From the NCBI GenBank assembly GCA_003991915.1, contig RQTK01000150.1, forward strand, positions 194,722-258,721: DNA of 64,000 nt, given 5' to 3'. Each line of letters begins with the position of its first letter. Within the stretch, counting starts at the first letter, position 1. Of this stretch, positions 51,597 through 62,400 are shown one piece after another. The DNA comes from Elysia chlorotica (taxonomy: Eukaryota; Mollusca; Gastropoda; Plakobranchidae). A model generated the notes under the pieces. That model was given only the letters and a program-made list of their open reading frames with translations, ran no database searches and was not told where the DNA came from. The translations under genes and the position numbers were made by a program.

Positions 51597-53098
51597 AACA
51601 ACAATTATTATAGTAAAAATAATCATCATCATCAGTATTATCATTAGCGTTTAAAAGTTTAAAAAAAAAAACTCTCCAGACAGTGCAGTGTCATTTTTAT
51701 CCTACTGCGCTGGTAGGGCAACCATTTTTCTGAACCATCTAGCGCTATTAATAGAAATCTGTGATGCAAGTTTACCCCTGCTCCGAGGGGATAAAATTTT
51801 CTTGCAAGTCTATTTAAAAAAAATAATAAATTATAATTACTTCTGTGTTGGTTCAGTAAGATTTTAGTTGTTTTATAATTTACCATTTCGGCATACCTAA
51901 TCACGCATTTTTATGATTTTTCATTTTCTTGATCTACAATAAAAAAGTAGGCAAAATGAAAGATTCCACCCAGTGGTTCATAGGAGATCAATGATAGATT
52001 TGAGTTTTGGTACTTGATTTTTTATAAGTTTAAAGTGGATTCTAATAAAATGGCGTCTACACTTTCAGACTTCTCCTTTTTTTAGACACAGCTAGTCTGT
52101 GGCAAAATTTGCAATGAATACCAGCTTAGTCTACATAAAAAAATTAGGAACTAACACAGTCAGTTTTTTTGGCCTAGTTTAGGACCGCTCATGAATACGG
52201 TCCCAAGTGCTCTGGAGTAGTACTTAATTGTGTGCATACACGCATATGTTTGTACGTTTAATTTCTAAGTGATATTACTATGACTAAAGAAAAAAAATGA
52301 AATCCCAAAATATTATTTTGCTTGAAGTTTTTTAGCTTAATTTTGTTTTTGTCTCAGCAGAAGTATTATCACATTTATTATTATCAAAATGTGTCACAAA
52401 TTGTTCACAGGGCTTTTTTTACAAGCATTTTATATAATAACAGCACTCAATATTTAAGTCATGTCCTTTTTTCTCAGCGTCCAACGTCAGCACTAAATAG
52501 GCTACATTTTAGACGGGCCCCAAAACAAGTTTACATGCTGCCACAGAGAGACAGTGCAGGGATACCACAGCTCTGTCTCAGACAGTCACATTAAACTGAC
52601 ACCGACCCAACCAGAGGAAAGAAGTCGCCAGAGCAGGTCTCAAACTACAGAACTCCAGTACTCCTGCATTGAAAGCCGATGTTCTACCCTAGGGCTACCA
52701 AATCCTCAATTTTGTCCATGTAATCTTTGAAAAGGACCTAAGCTTCAAAGAAACACTGAAAGCGTTGTTCCATTCATCTTAGACTATATATCATATGCGT
52801 TGTGAAATAAAAATTTAAAATTGTTTAAATTTAAGGAAATCTCTGATTTCTTCTTCAATCCTACAATGACCAATGGCAATCAAGTGTGAAAAGACAATGA
52901 AAGCTTTATAAAATACATCATATTATAAAATACAAATAAGAAAAAAAGACATACCTCTGCATCCACTCTGCCTCCAAACTTGCACTGCACATCTTGGAAT
53001 TTCAGTTTGACTAAATGTTTGAGTTGACCAACAATAAGCACAGCTTTGTCATAGGGATCAGATGGAGCTAAAGTCCCAGAGAACTCCAGGGCTGCCAT
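41524..53098 (-). CDS. NPEPL1: NPEPL1, aminopeptidase-like protein of peptidase family M17
   Basis: Family knowledge: NPEPL1 is a paralogue of leucine aminopeptidase (M17), with two metal ions held by a Lys, three Asp and a Glu. Seen: [18 protein letters not shown] (metal Lys and Asp, catalytic Lys), [17 protein letters not shown] (metal Asp) and the M17 signature [10 protein letters not shown] (metal Asp and Glu, catalytic Arg), so all active-site residues are present. The order and spacing, plus MAALEF start, [16 protein letters not shown] and a C-terminal [12 protein letters not shown] then PKRIKLT stop, fit NPEPL1 rather than LAP3. Exons (minus): 53098-52955, 51508-51349, 50650-50549, 49999-49844, 48116-48035, 47630-47488, 46060-45983, 44765-44610, 44016-43935, 42696-42533, 42216-42106, 41691-41524. 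All splice sites are GT-AG and phases agree. Between the first two, an exon of about 29 nt (ELWQ..LS) is needed but was not located. The start has a strong AACCATGG context and follows a CTAACAG acceptor, implying a 5'UTR intron. Confidence 0.94.
42106..42216 (-). CDS. NPEPL1: NPEPL1 exon
   Basis: 37 codons, [37 protein letters not shown]; acceptor GTTTTCAG, donor GTGAGA. Human: SCAGLFIASHIGFDW...HLDIAAP. Confidence 0.95.
42533..42696 (-). CDS. NPEPL1: NPEPL1 exon
   Basis: 164 nt, [54 protein letters not shown]; acceptor CCATCAG, donor GTGAGA. Confidence 0.95.
43935..44016 (-). CDS. NPEPL1: NPEPL1 exon
   Basis: 82 nt, [27 protein letters not shown]; acceptor TTGATAG, donor GTATGT. The ATLTGA motif is conserved in M17. 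Confidence 0.95.
44610..44765 (-). CDS. NPEPL1: NPEPL1 exon with M17 signature
   Basis: 52 codons, [46 protein letters not shown]; acceptor TTCTTTCAG, donor GTAAGT. NTDAEGR is the family signature with metal Asp/Glu and catalytic Arg. Confidence 0.96.
45043..45098. repeat. (TA)n microsatellite
   Basis: Two TATATATATA runs within about 55 bp, NPEPL1 intron. Confidence 0.8.
45983..46060 (-). CDS. NPEPL1: NPEPL1 exon
   Basis: 26 codons, [26 protein letters not shown]; acceptor TTCTTCTAG, donor GTGAGT. Carries the second metal Asp in MKRD. Confidence 0.94.
46930..47395. repeat. 44-bp minisatellite in NPEPL1 intron
   Basis: About 11 copies at 44-bp spacing (GTATACTCG at 46987, 47031, 47075, 47119, 47163, 47207 ...). 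Unit AGTATACTCGTCTCCAGTCC TTTCCGCACAGCAGTGCTTA CGTG. Outer copies are more diverged, the inner ones nearly identical. Confidence 0.94.
47488..47630 (-). CDS. NPEPL1: NPEPL1 exon with first metal site
   Basis: 143 nt, [43 protein letters not shown]; acceptor CCCATAG, donor GTAAAA. Contains the metal-binding Lys and Asp and the catalytic Lys. Confidence 0.95.
48035..48116 (-). CDS. NPEPL1: NPEPL1 exon
   Basis: 82 nt, [27 protein letters not shown]; acceptor TTTTATAG, donor GTAGGT, ending in phase 1. Confidence 0.92.
48590..48735. repeat. Purine-rich GA tract
   Basis: Interrupted GAGAGA/GGAGGGAGAG sequence in an NPEPL1 intron. Confidence 0.7.
49844..49999 (-). CDS. NPEPL1: NPEPL1 exon
   Basis: 52 codons, [52 protein letters not shown]; acceptor TTTTCCAG, donor GTCAGT. 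VRLAARIVDTPCNEMN is the human equivalent at the entry to the catalytic domain. Confidence 0.94.
50060..50310 (-). mobile_element. tRNA-derived SINE
   Basis: On the minus strand the head has GGGGTAGAACATCGGCTTCC (box A-like) and AAGTTCGAGCCTTGG (box B-like), then a body with GTCGGTGTCAGTTTAATGTG and CTGTCTCGTGTGTGGCAGCA, ending in GCTGGACGTTAAAACC. A second copy is at 52478-52710 and a fragment at 25330-25408. Family knowledge: internal pol III boxes followed by an unrelated body define tRNA SINEs. Confidence 0.82.
50549..50650 (-). CDS. NPEPL1: NPEPL1 exon
   Basis: 34 codons, [34 protein letters not shown]; acceptor TTTTTTCAG, donor GTGAGC. Human: MVCEQPEVFASACALARAFPLF. Confidence 0.93.
51349..51508 (-). 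CDS. NPEPL1: NPEPL1 exon (N-terminal domain)
   Basis: 160 nt, [40 protein letters not shown] and [13 protein letters not shown]; acceptor GATGCAAG, donor GTTAGT. The first base needs a phase-2 partner that the preceding exon (phase 0) does not give, so a microexon lies between. Confidence 0.9.
51540..51650. repeat. (AAT)n-rich microsatellite
   Basis: ATAATAATAATAATAATAAT at 51556-51596, flanked by ATCATC repeats; immediately upstream of an NPEPL1 acceptor, which has an unusual ATGATGATGCAAG instead of a pyrimidine tract. Confidence 0.9.
52478..52710 (-). mobile_element. tRNA-derived SINE, second copy
   Basis: Same architecture as 50060-50310: minus-strand head with TAGGGTAGAACATCGGCTTT and GTTTGAGACCTGC, body with GTCGGTGTCAGTTTAATGTG. 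It is diverged from the first copy at many sites, so this is an older insertion. Confidence 0.82.
52955..53098 (-). CDS. NPEPL1: NPEPL1 first coding exon
   Basis: 48 codons, [20 protein letters not shown] then [20 protein letters not shown] and GRVDAE; donor GTATGT. Human: LLLLGQLHHLHRVPWSHVRGKL. An acceptor-like CTAACAG sits 5 nt upstream of the ATG. Confidence 0.92.
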
Positions 53099-54100
53099 GG
53101 TTACTGTTAGTGAAAATGCATGGGGGGAAAAGTTGTGGCAATTATGAAAGAGAGATATAAAATAATAAACTCAGTATCGTTAAGTAAATGAAGGCGGTGA
53201 ATGGATTCCTATATTAATTAAAACAAAAAGAGAGAAGACAAAACATTCAAAGAAAAAAAATTATAACATTAAATATATTGATCTCAATCTAAGGGTGAAT
53301 AGTCACTCAAATAGATATGGGACTCCTCTCTCAATGAGCTTCTGGTTCTGTGAGGTCTAGGCAAATTGATATTCACTAGTCCTGGTTGCTTTTTTTTTAA
53401 ATCAATTTATCAATATAAACTTTTAAAGGTGCAAAAAATTAATTGCTTTCCATACTGCACCATAATCAGTAATGGTATGTTAAAAGCAAAGTGGCTGAAA
53501 ATGTGTTCTTTTTGTTTTTTACTTTTTCTCTTCAAGAATGCTCATTTTGGTCTCACACATACTCTGTGGCTTTTTTTTATCTTTGGCTCATAAAGTTAAA
53601 AAAAAATACACTGTGAGCAGAGTCTACACCCACTATTGTTATAGTGTTTGGATCAAATTACTCTAAATGCACTTTATAGATACATTAAATTGTGCTTCTG
53701 TCCCAATTTAAAGGCTATGTATCGATAATTTTACTACACAAATTATAAAATATTTCTTTGAGACCTAGAAAATGTTTCAAAAACTAGGAGTAGGTGAGAT
53801 TTTTTTCTTCTTTGAGCTCAGTCCTACCAAATTATTACACACAAAAACATGCATTTAAAATAGATCTAGTCTGTATAGCAAAATATGGACAGAAAAAAAA
53901 AGCAATTGAGACAGAAACAATGTAGTGAGTTTACAGACATAAAACACTCCCTAAATATTGATCCCATTCATTGTTTTACCAATCTATTTTCAAATCAGAA
54001 CCAGAACTGCACTGGGAAAGGGTACTCTTACAGTAAATTCATTCTTGTTTTAAATTTAAAACTGATGTAGCCTACATATAAAAATAATAAATTAGGCCTA
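53099..54100. other. NPEPL1 5' intron, nothing else assigned
   Basis: If the 5'UTR exon at about 55085 is real, this is its intron. No exon or element was recognised. Confidence 0.35.
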
Positions 54101-54119
54101 GTGCATATATATAATTATG

Positions 54120-55065
54120 TATCTGTAGATGTTCTACGTTTCTAACTCTCTAGGGCCTAGATCTAATTTATACAGATTTCTAGAATCTATCTATAGGCCT
54201 AAACAGCTTCACACCCTGGGTTACAATAAAATAATTTAAGAGAAGGAAAAATTAGATACTAGATCTAGATTTATGTAAACCTTAGGTTTACTGTAAGACC
54301 AAGAGTGACAGTAAAGAGACCACCACTGGGTTTCCATTTATTCTTCTAATGACTTAATCTACTACTAGCCTAAATATCTAGACTATATCTATATCTAGAT
54401 CTAGGTAAGATTTTTTTGTTAATATAATAGATTCTAGGCCTAGAGTCTAGATTTTAAATTTCAAGATTTAGTATGTATCGGATCCACCAATCTCTAGATT
54501 CTTGAGTCTACAAGATATGGATCTAGATCTAGAATCAATCTCTATTTAGATAGATCTAGATTCTGGATATGGATCTAGATTGAAGATTCTAAAGGGCTAT
54601 TTTATTTTTAATCTAAAGCTAGATTCTAAATCTAGATTAACTAGATTAGATCTAATCTAGATCTAAGTCTATATCCAATATATCTATCTATCTAGATCTA
54701 GATCTAGATCTAGATCTAAGTCTATACCAATCTGTCTCATGTAGGTTATATTTTAGACCTAGATAATCTATATATATCTAAGTCTAGATTAAATCTGTAT
54801 ATAGATCTATAGATCTAGATATAGATGTAAGTCTAGATCTATAGATCTAGATCTATATCCGATCTGTCTCGATGAGATTCTAAATCTAGATCTAGATCTA
54901 GATCTAGATTCTAGGGAGATCCAGAATCTAAAATCGAGGCCTAAATCTAGATTCAAAATAATAGCCCCTATTCAAAGTCTGGAGATAGAATAGTCCATTA
55001 AAAACCAGTATTTGTCAATAGCTTAAAAGCGACTTTAAATAATAGATCTAGGTCTAGATGGCAAC
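54120..55065. repeat. TCTAGA/AGATCT hexamer-rich low-complexity block
   Basis: Dense, degenerate runs of AGATCTAGATCTAGATCT and variants (TCTAGATTCTAGA, CTATATCTAGAT) over nearly 1 kb. The same type of run occurs at 19880-19960, 22040-22430 and 60005-60190. Confidence 0.92.
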
Positions 55066-55084
55066 ATAAGATATATCTGCTAAC

Positions 55085-55200
55085 CTCGGAGTAAAATTAG
55101 AGTCTCAGTTTGGTTGAAACAAGTTACGGACCGTGAAGACCTCAAGGTAAAAAACACCCACTCACTGTACACCGAGTCGGAGTCAGCCGGTGTAACACGC
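55085..55200 (-). promoter_or_regulatory. Candidate NPEPL1 5'UTR exon / promoter region
   Basis: Minus strand reads CTAATTTTACTCCGAG then GTTAGC, a usable donor (55084-55079), and the NPEPL1 coding exon has a matching acceptor just before its ATG. The 55090-55290 stretch is CpG-rich compared with the AT-rich surroundings. No TATA box was seen. Inference only. Confidence 0.35.
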
Positions 55201-55430
55201 CACTCCGACTCACCGCCAGGACAACTCAGAGTCCATCTGGCGGTCTCGGAAACAGACTCTAGAGTCTGTCTGTCGTCCGCTATAAACACTCTAGAGTCTT
55301 TTTTATTTAATGGAATATTATATATAATATTAATTTATTGAATTAATTGAACAAAGTTTGAATTTTTCCACGTTGACGCAAACTAAACTCAGTGGCACAT
55401 AGTCATCTCCAAATACAGTTTTTGTTCATA
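55190..55430. repeat. Inverted repeat, left side (two blocks)
   Basis: Block A (CGCCACTCCGACTCACCGCC ... AAACAGACTCTAGAGTCT, 55193-55272) and block B (CATCTCCAAATACAGTTTTT, about 55403-55425) both occur in reverse complement at 56925-57005 and 56440-56465. Confidence 0.8.
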
Positions 55431-55743
55431 TTTGCAACTGTTAGTCTTTTTTTTTTTTAATGTATTAATTAAAATCAGAAATAAAAATAACTTAGAAATT
55501 ACCCAAAACTTGAAATAACGATAGGGTGTGAGCGTGAGGAATATATAAAGCTCAAATTTAACCCAAATTGTGGCCCCTTCCCTTGAGTAGAGTAATTATT
55601 TTTATTTTCTCGTTTGTTTCTTATGCTCATTTCCCTTTTCTCTTTAAGTGTGTATAATGTTGTCACTGGTAGGGAGCCTATGACATGCAATGGCTCTCCC
55701 TCTCCGCCGTCCCCATGAGGTGTGTTAGAGCTCTGGGGTTGGT

Positions 55744-56244
55744 GTGCTCAATATTTCGGACACTGTGAAAGTTCAGTCTGCATCTGAGGGGTTATCATTG
55801 CTATTTTCACTATTTGTGTTCTCTTCTGTGTCAAGTAATTCACTTAAAAAATCAATACCTGCGTGGACCATTGTTGAAGATATCGGGTCATTATGCCAAC
55901 ATAAAGTAATAACCGGACCTTACTCATCTGTGCGGAGTGTTGGCACATGCTGGATATGTACTGCATTTGATTCCAAAATGACGGTCAACAGTAAATCTTA
56001 TAATGCGGATTACTTCTTCAACATGATATCCTGGGAGGAAATATGTTTAAGTCTGTATGCTTTGTCTATTGTTTCCAAAAGAATTGGCATCAGTGGTATC
56101 CAAAGGACTGAATATCTGGTCCAACAACGGGTCTTGATACAGCCTAACTACTCGTCTCCCCCTCAACCTATTGTTGAAACGAAATTGGGGCGTGAGGGGG
56201 TTCACATTATTTTAAACCAAGGGATGTGTCCAGTACATAAATAA
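55744..56244 (+). CDS. Hypothetical open frame, 166 codons, between inverted repeats
   Basis: Reads MLNISDTVKVQSASEGLSLL, a hydrophobic stretch (SLLFSLFVFSSVSSN), then WTIVEDIGSLCQHKVITGPY, GTCWICTAFDSKMTVNSKSY and CLSLYALSIVSKRIGISGIQ. Complexity is protein-like. I recognise no domain. It is the longest non-repetitive open frame in the intergenic DNA and lies inside the inverted repeat pair, so it could belong to a small transposon or be an unrelated lineage-specific gene. Confidence 0.35.
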   Translation: MLNISDTVKVQSASEGLSLLFSLFVFSSVSSNSLKKSIPAWTIVEDIGSLCQHKVITGPYSSVRSVGTCWICTAFDSKMTVNSKSYNADYFFNMISWEEICLSLYALSIVSKRIGISGIQRTEYLVQQRVLIQPNYSSPPQPIVETKLGREGVHIILNQGMCPVHK

Positions 56245-56439
56245 CACGCCATTTACTCAGTTTAATAATTATATCAACTGCCTAACTAGAAGCAATAACA
56301 ACACATGAAAATACAACCAGACAATAGTTTCAAGAAGAAAAGGTTTAGGCCTAGTCTGGTGCAAAATTGTATCAGACGTGATTATTGTTTTTAATGGAGG
56401 AGGTGGAAAACTTGAAAAAGATCTAACCAGCTGATAATT

Positions 56440-57010
56440 AACCAAAACTGTATTTGGAGATGGATATGCACTTGTTCATGAAATTCGTAGTCATATTTAA
56501 AATGTTTTCTAACCTACATTATTTCTGTCACATTTTCATTTTTTTATTTTTTTTATTTTGTACGTTTCTGTTTGCGATCACTCTGGTCTAGATCTTGAGC
56601 CACCCGCCACGTTGAAATAACTGAGTTGCTATGCGCTACTGATATGTGACATACAGATCACAAGAGGTTCGGAAACATTAGGTCTATACAAATGTTTGAA
56701 TTTTATACAGCAAAAGGCAAAAATATAATGGAGGATGGGCTTAAAATGTTTTTCTTTATGTAACAAAAATACTGCTGCCTCAATTTAAAAAAAAAAAATC
56801 AGCAATAAACAAAGAAACAGCGTCATAGATTATTTCGTTCAGAATTGGGGCACTTTACCCCACAACGCCTGTGAATATTCTCTACAGAGCCGTTTTCGCG
56901 TTAATACTGTCTGGCGGCCGCAACAGAGACTCTAGAGTCTGTTTGGCGACCGTCAAATGGACTCTGAGTTGCGCTGGCGGGCGGGTCGGAGTGGCGTTCT
57001 ACAGAGTGCT
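56440..57010. repeat. Inverted repeat, right side (two blocks)
   Basis: Holds AACTGTATTTGGAGATGG (block B reversed) and AGACTCTAGAGTCTGTTTGG ... GGTCGGAGTGGCGTT (block A reversed), in mirrored order relative to 55190-55430. Confidence 0.8.
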
Positions 57011-57925
57011 GCGATCTGTGAGAGGAAGTGACTGAGAAAGTGGTCTAGAGTCCGCTAGTGGTTATAGGCATACCAGGTAGTGAAAAATGATTTTTTTTTT
57101 TTTTTTAATTCTGAAGTAAAAAGAGAAAAAAGGGAATGCATTATTTTAGTACATAGGCCCACATGCTTTGCGACCAGGTTGATCAAATTCTTATCACTAA
57201 ATAAGTTATGTGCAATACCCCGCCTTCGATCTCTAATACGTTTACCGTTTCCTCTTTTTTTTTTTTATTGACTGATCTATATCCCCTACCGTGTTCGTAA
57301 ACGCCCTTCGAGCTTACCCCAATAATTATGTAATAACATCATCGTCAGTTGCCTATTTTTTCCCCATGAAAGCTGGATAATTTGTGTTTGTTTCTTTTGG
57401 TATTGGCTCTTTCTTTGATCAGTGAGATCAACCGGGTCACTAAACCGTAGATAGTGCCAAATAAGGTTCTTACGCAAATTTGACCACCGTTCATTGGATA
57501 TATGTAAGTCAAATTTGGTCGACAGAGCAGAAGTATTGGTACGTGAGTGTATCCCCGGCCTCACTGTGTCTCTTTGAGAGAACACGCATATGTGTCACAA
57601 GACTTGGGATTCTTCGCCGTTAGGAAAATGCAAAAGACAGTGGACTGAGGAAATTTGTGTTAGTGTAGTTTTAGTTTATGTTTTTTTTTCCTTCGGTTGC
57701 CGTTGTCATTGGTAACATGATCTCCACATGACTTGCCCAAAAAGCATTCGATTGAACCTTAGCTTGAAGGCACAAAAGACTTGAATATCAATCATTCATT
57801 TTGTTCGATTCGCAACTGCATGGCGTGGCGCATTCAACTATTGTAGGATTTTCTTCTAGTGTATCATTCGCCAGCATGTCACCAGAGAACAGAAAACTGA
57901 CGACACTCTAAGAGGAATGAGGTTT
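57011..57925. other. Intergenic, nothing assigned
   Basis: Contains T-runs and a 99-codon minus-strand open frame (57585-57286) of no recognisable family. Confidence 0.3.
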
Positions 57926-57929
57926 GCAT

Positions 57930-58341
57930 AGTCATGAGGTCTAAATGCCTGTCCGCTACATTTTATCATTATCCTTGTAACATACATCAGTATAGTATTC
58001 GAGCCCGGGTGCATGGAAATATAATACCATCAAAATATAATACTGTGTCTACTGCATTTTCCTTTATTGGCCCAAAAGTTTGGAATTCCCTTCCTAGTGA
58101 CATCAGGGAAATAACAAAATTAGACCAGTTTAAAAGTAAACTTAAGACACATCTTTTTACAAAACATTTTCAATCCTAGTCACCAGTGTAGATGTGGTTC
58201 TGTTTCTATTGTGTATTTTGCTTATGTTGTATTAGTTGTATGTAAGTGGATGAATGGATTAACATTGTAAGGCGCCTAGGGCCCACATTGTGGGGAATGG
58301 GCGCCCTATAAATGCCATTATTATTATTATTATTATTATTA
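57930..58341 (+). mobile_element. LINE 3' end (reverse transcriptase C-terminus plus 3'UTR)
   Basis: Codes HQYSIRARVHGNIIPSKYNT, AFSFIGPKVWNSLPSDIREI and LDQFKSKLKTHLFTKHF then stop, the stereotyped last residues of CR1-like LINE ORF2. The 3'UTR has TGTAAGGCGCCTAGGGCCC and GGGCGCCCTATAAATGCC and ends in (ATT)n at 58318-58341. It is heavily 5'-truncated, with an open frame over what remains. Confidence 0.87.
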
Positions 58342-59560
58342 CTGTGGTCCGAGTAAATTTCGCAGCTACGAGTCTGCTCTGCTCAGTTTATTCTGCTCCA
58401 ATTCCATAAAATTAAAAATCATAATTATGGGATTGTAATAGTTTTATATTTTCATTATTTTAGTTTACACATATTATGGAAAGCGTTCAGACCTGACAAC
58501 GCCACAGCTAGTTCGGCACTAATATCGGCTGGCATCTATGAGGGTGAGTATTCGTCTTGTTAGGATTATACCTCTCCAATCAAGTCTAGGTATTGTTCTC
58601 TTTTGGAGATGTGACTGTGTTATTCTTTTATTCTAAATTCACAACGGACCGTCATGTGAACCATAACATTCTGTGACAACAACGTCTGATGTCCTTTATT
58701 TTTGTTTCAAATTCCATCGGATGATTTAACGTTCCGGAACACCTGCTGAAACTTACCAGTTGACAGTCGCCATAGCCATCTGATAGGATACTGTTCCCTT
58801 TCTGTTCTGAACCAATCCCTTGATATGTCTCGTGCCTCTTTATGTGTCGAATCTCACCGGAACTGGATCGATATTTGGAGGAATCTATCCTTGTGATGTG
58901 GGAATCATCGGAGCAAAATCTTAAACACCATTTTATTGAGCACTTAAGTGCTCATATCGCTAAGCACGAAAGATAACTTCTAAAACCAGCTTACAAATAC
59001 GACATGATATATTTTCTTATTTTAGTAGGCCTACATGTGTGACTATCATAGTAAAGCAGCATGAAGAGTCTTTATTCTTTCAGTTCACCCTCAGCCTCGG
59101 GTCGGAGGCTTTCACACAGTAATCCTACTCTAAAGCTAACACAGGCCCATTGTCTTTGCTAAGGCTGCTGAACACATTCTGGAGGCTCTTGGCACACAAG
59201 TCATTTTTCTTAACATGCCGTGACTCACGGATAATAATAATTATTTCTTTTCACTGTCTTTCTCCATTAAATAATAAAATTGGGATTCCGAGTAAAGTAA
59301 TGGATGACAGCTCGAAACATGAGTTGGGATGCCTTAGGCATTGATAAATGAATGGAAAGATACGTACCGGTACCCTGGAAATTATTGTTAAACTGATTGG
59401 TATCATACTTCTTTCAACGTCGGTCGAAGTAACCAAAGCTTCCCCTAGATTTAATGTCTCCTAAGGTTTTAAAGAGGTCGTTTACGGCGACGGGTCCACC
59501 GATTTATAAAATCTGAAAATAATGAGTTATTAAATTTTACAGCCATAAACGCAGAGACAT
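58342..59560. other. Intergenic, nothing assigned
   Basis: No exon, RNA gene or element recognised on either strand. Confidence 0.3.
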
Positions 59561-59715
59561 GATGGGAATATTAAGACTTCTGTTTCAGTTGTTTACACTG
59601 ACCCATTCAGTTGGGACGAAATCCAACAAATATTTTTCCCTGGATAGAACTCAGGTTGTCTAATTTGGAGCCTCACGCTCTACCACATATCATGCCATTT
59701 ACCCACGAAAATTAC
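59560..59715 (-). mobile_element. Possible very old SINE copy
   Basis: GAGACATGATGGGAATATTA AGACTTCTGTTTCAG..TACACTGACCC follows the body order of the SINE at 50060-50310, with heavy divergence. The tRNA-like head is only hinted at (GCTCTACCACATATC). Confidence 0.4.
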
Positions 59716-60004
59716 TCACGCAGCTCAATAATAATATTCTATTCGAAAGAATTTCAAGAAGAAACCGGTTAAAAAAAAACCCACACCACTAACAACAATC
59801 CAGAACACGAAAGACGAAACGAAACTCATTGATGCTTATCAATGTTGATCGCAGTCTTTTTACTCAATGCCGACAGTAGCTGAAGCACCAGAAGCGGACC
59901 AGTAGACACACAACTTAGTAGGAACGTGCTAGGTTCTTACACAGGTAATTATTACTAAGTTGGATCTAGACCATCTAGTGTAAGATTATGTTGATCCACA
60001 ATAT

Positions 60005-60195
60005 GCACCTACATTTAGATCTAGATTAGATGGTAGATAGGCCCTACTCATTATTAAATCTAGAACTAGATCCTACTAGATAAGATCTAGATCTAGGTTT
60101 AGAATCAGTGAACTAGATCTAGATCTAGATTCTATATATATTTAGTCTCTAGATTCTATCTATCGAGACTCCTTTAGATCTATACATCTAGACCC
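60005..60195. repeat. TCTAGA hexamer-rich block
   Basis: AACTAGATCTAGATCTAGAT and related runs, same type as 54120-55065. Confidence 0.88.
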
Positions 60196-62400
60196 AAGGC
60201 TATGCCTACCTGTGATTTCTGTGTTCTCAGCTCAGTATTCTTCAGTATTTATAACAAGCTCTCATGGTGAACACCCATCCGACCTGTGTACACTCCGACC
60301 CTTCTCTTCCTGCTGCCACAAAGTCTAACACACAGGGATGCCACTTTCCTTAAATTCTAGAAACAATTTGGATCTGGATAAATTCTGAAAAAGTTTGTGA
60401 AGCCACATTTTTTTTCCCTAGAAAATAATAATATAAAAAATCTCCAATTCTATGTGCCGTTTAGTCTTCATTGCTTACACAGCCATGAAGAGATTTGTAT
60501 TTTTTTTTCCCCAAGCGGCTGAGAGTTTATTTTAAGGTACAAACTCAACAAACAGTCAACTGGTGATTTCTGAGGTCCACAAATTGAATCAAACGAAAAT
60601 TAACACTCTTTTCTCCAGAAAAATGCGAGCCTCCGGATGACTCCACCGCTTATAAATCACAAAACGAAGTTATTTCTTACTGCAATTACAGTATTAATAC
60701 AACTATATGGTTACTATTGTGCAGCTAAAGTAAAAAGAAAAATCAAAGAAAAATGTTTAAATGGATGCATATATCTTTCCATTGTCATTAATTAGTTGTT
60801 TTTTGACCTAGTACGGGTTACTAATTTCAGCCTCATGGTTTATCTGATCGATATAATTTAAATATTCTTCCAAATAATACCAATTTATCCATTTTGATCC
60901 AAGCCTTGCCGTCTTTTCCAAAAATATCTCTTTTTAGGGTGCATACAACATATAGGTCTTTAATTGGAATTATAATTGGAACAATTGGAAAAATTCTCAG
61001 CTCATCTGAATCCCTCCTCTTTCCCACTATCAAAGTTTGGGAACTTTGTTAGGTCATGGTGGCATCCCTGTCTCTCTCTGATTTGATTAATTAGGGATAG
61101 CAGTGCTGCTATCTGATATGAGCAATGATAGGCGGATGGCTAGGTGTATGACATCTTCTCTCTCATAATTGACCAATTGGCGGTAGGATGTGTGGCATCT
61201 ACTTTCTGTGGCCTGACCAATTGCCATTCTAAGAGTGAATGGGACGAGATCCCTTTTTTAGTGGTCCCTGTACACATACACAACACATCTTTAATATTTC
61301 ACCCTTGCACTCACCTGGTGTGCATTCCTCAACAAACGTCTCAATTTCTTCTTTATCAAAAAGTGGTTCCATAATAGCAGCAAAAAAAAAAATCAATCAT
61401 TCATATAAACTAATTGTTCATTAGGTAGCCTTTACGTTATTAGAAAATATGGGCTTTTTATTTTTATATTAACTTGAACAAACTCTCCTTATATCATGAA
61501 AAGTTTAGAAAATAACATAGAGGCAGAGGTCAATTATACACAGGTGGTATTTTTAAAAAGTACACCATAATTTTAATCGAAGAGACCTGGTTGAAAAAAT
61601 ACATAGAGGTTGACTGTAACTTACATTTATTGTTTGCTCCATTGATTGTTAACACTGTGTAGAGCACAATGAACTGTGGGAAACACACTAGAAATGATTA
61701 TTGTTCTCCCCAACATTATAAGATTAATAAAAGTTAGACAAGAGGCTACAGTAAGATTGGTTTGTCGATCATCAAAATGGTTTTCCTGTTAAAAAAAGGT
61801 TCAAAACCGGGTTGCATTCTCTCGTGTTATGCCTACACTTTTTATATCTAGGACATACACAATGTAGTGAGAAGTGTGGAACAACATGATTAGTGATTAA
61901 GTCCATCGAGGCAGGAAGGATAACCAAAGATCGTGAGTTTTTCAGGCGGATTGTGCGAGAGGTTACTTTTGACACAATTGACAAGCATGATCATGATGAT
62001 TTTCTTATAATGTCATGCCATTGTTCAAACAAGCCAATATCCATACTCGAACGCAGTGGCCAGCCTCACATCCAAGTAAAACTTCTTGGCTGATCACACA
62101 CACAGGGGTGTAGTTAGTCTAGCATTTCAGGACAAAGGAAAGTATGGACCTTCTATCTAAAGGCTATTGAAAATCCATCAAAATGCTTGCTCCTTAAAAA
62201 AAAAAGTAGGCTTTTAAGTTTTTAAAGTAATAGATCTGCAAAGTATTTATATATTCAAAGTATGTGTGTCAATTTTGCTTGCAACAAGTTTATTATTCAA
62301 TATCAATGATGCATATTTAGTTATTCTTTTTCAACACATAATATTACTTCTAAGGTAACAATCCTCATATTCTAGAGCAACCATCATTTTCAAAATATTT
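60196..62400. other. Intergenic, nothing assigned
   Basis: AT-rich with short open frames only. One near 61893-62093 (ITKDREFFRRIVREVTFDTI) looks protein-like but is too short to place. Confidence 0.3.
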
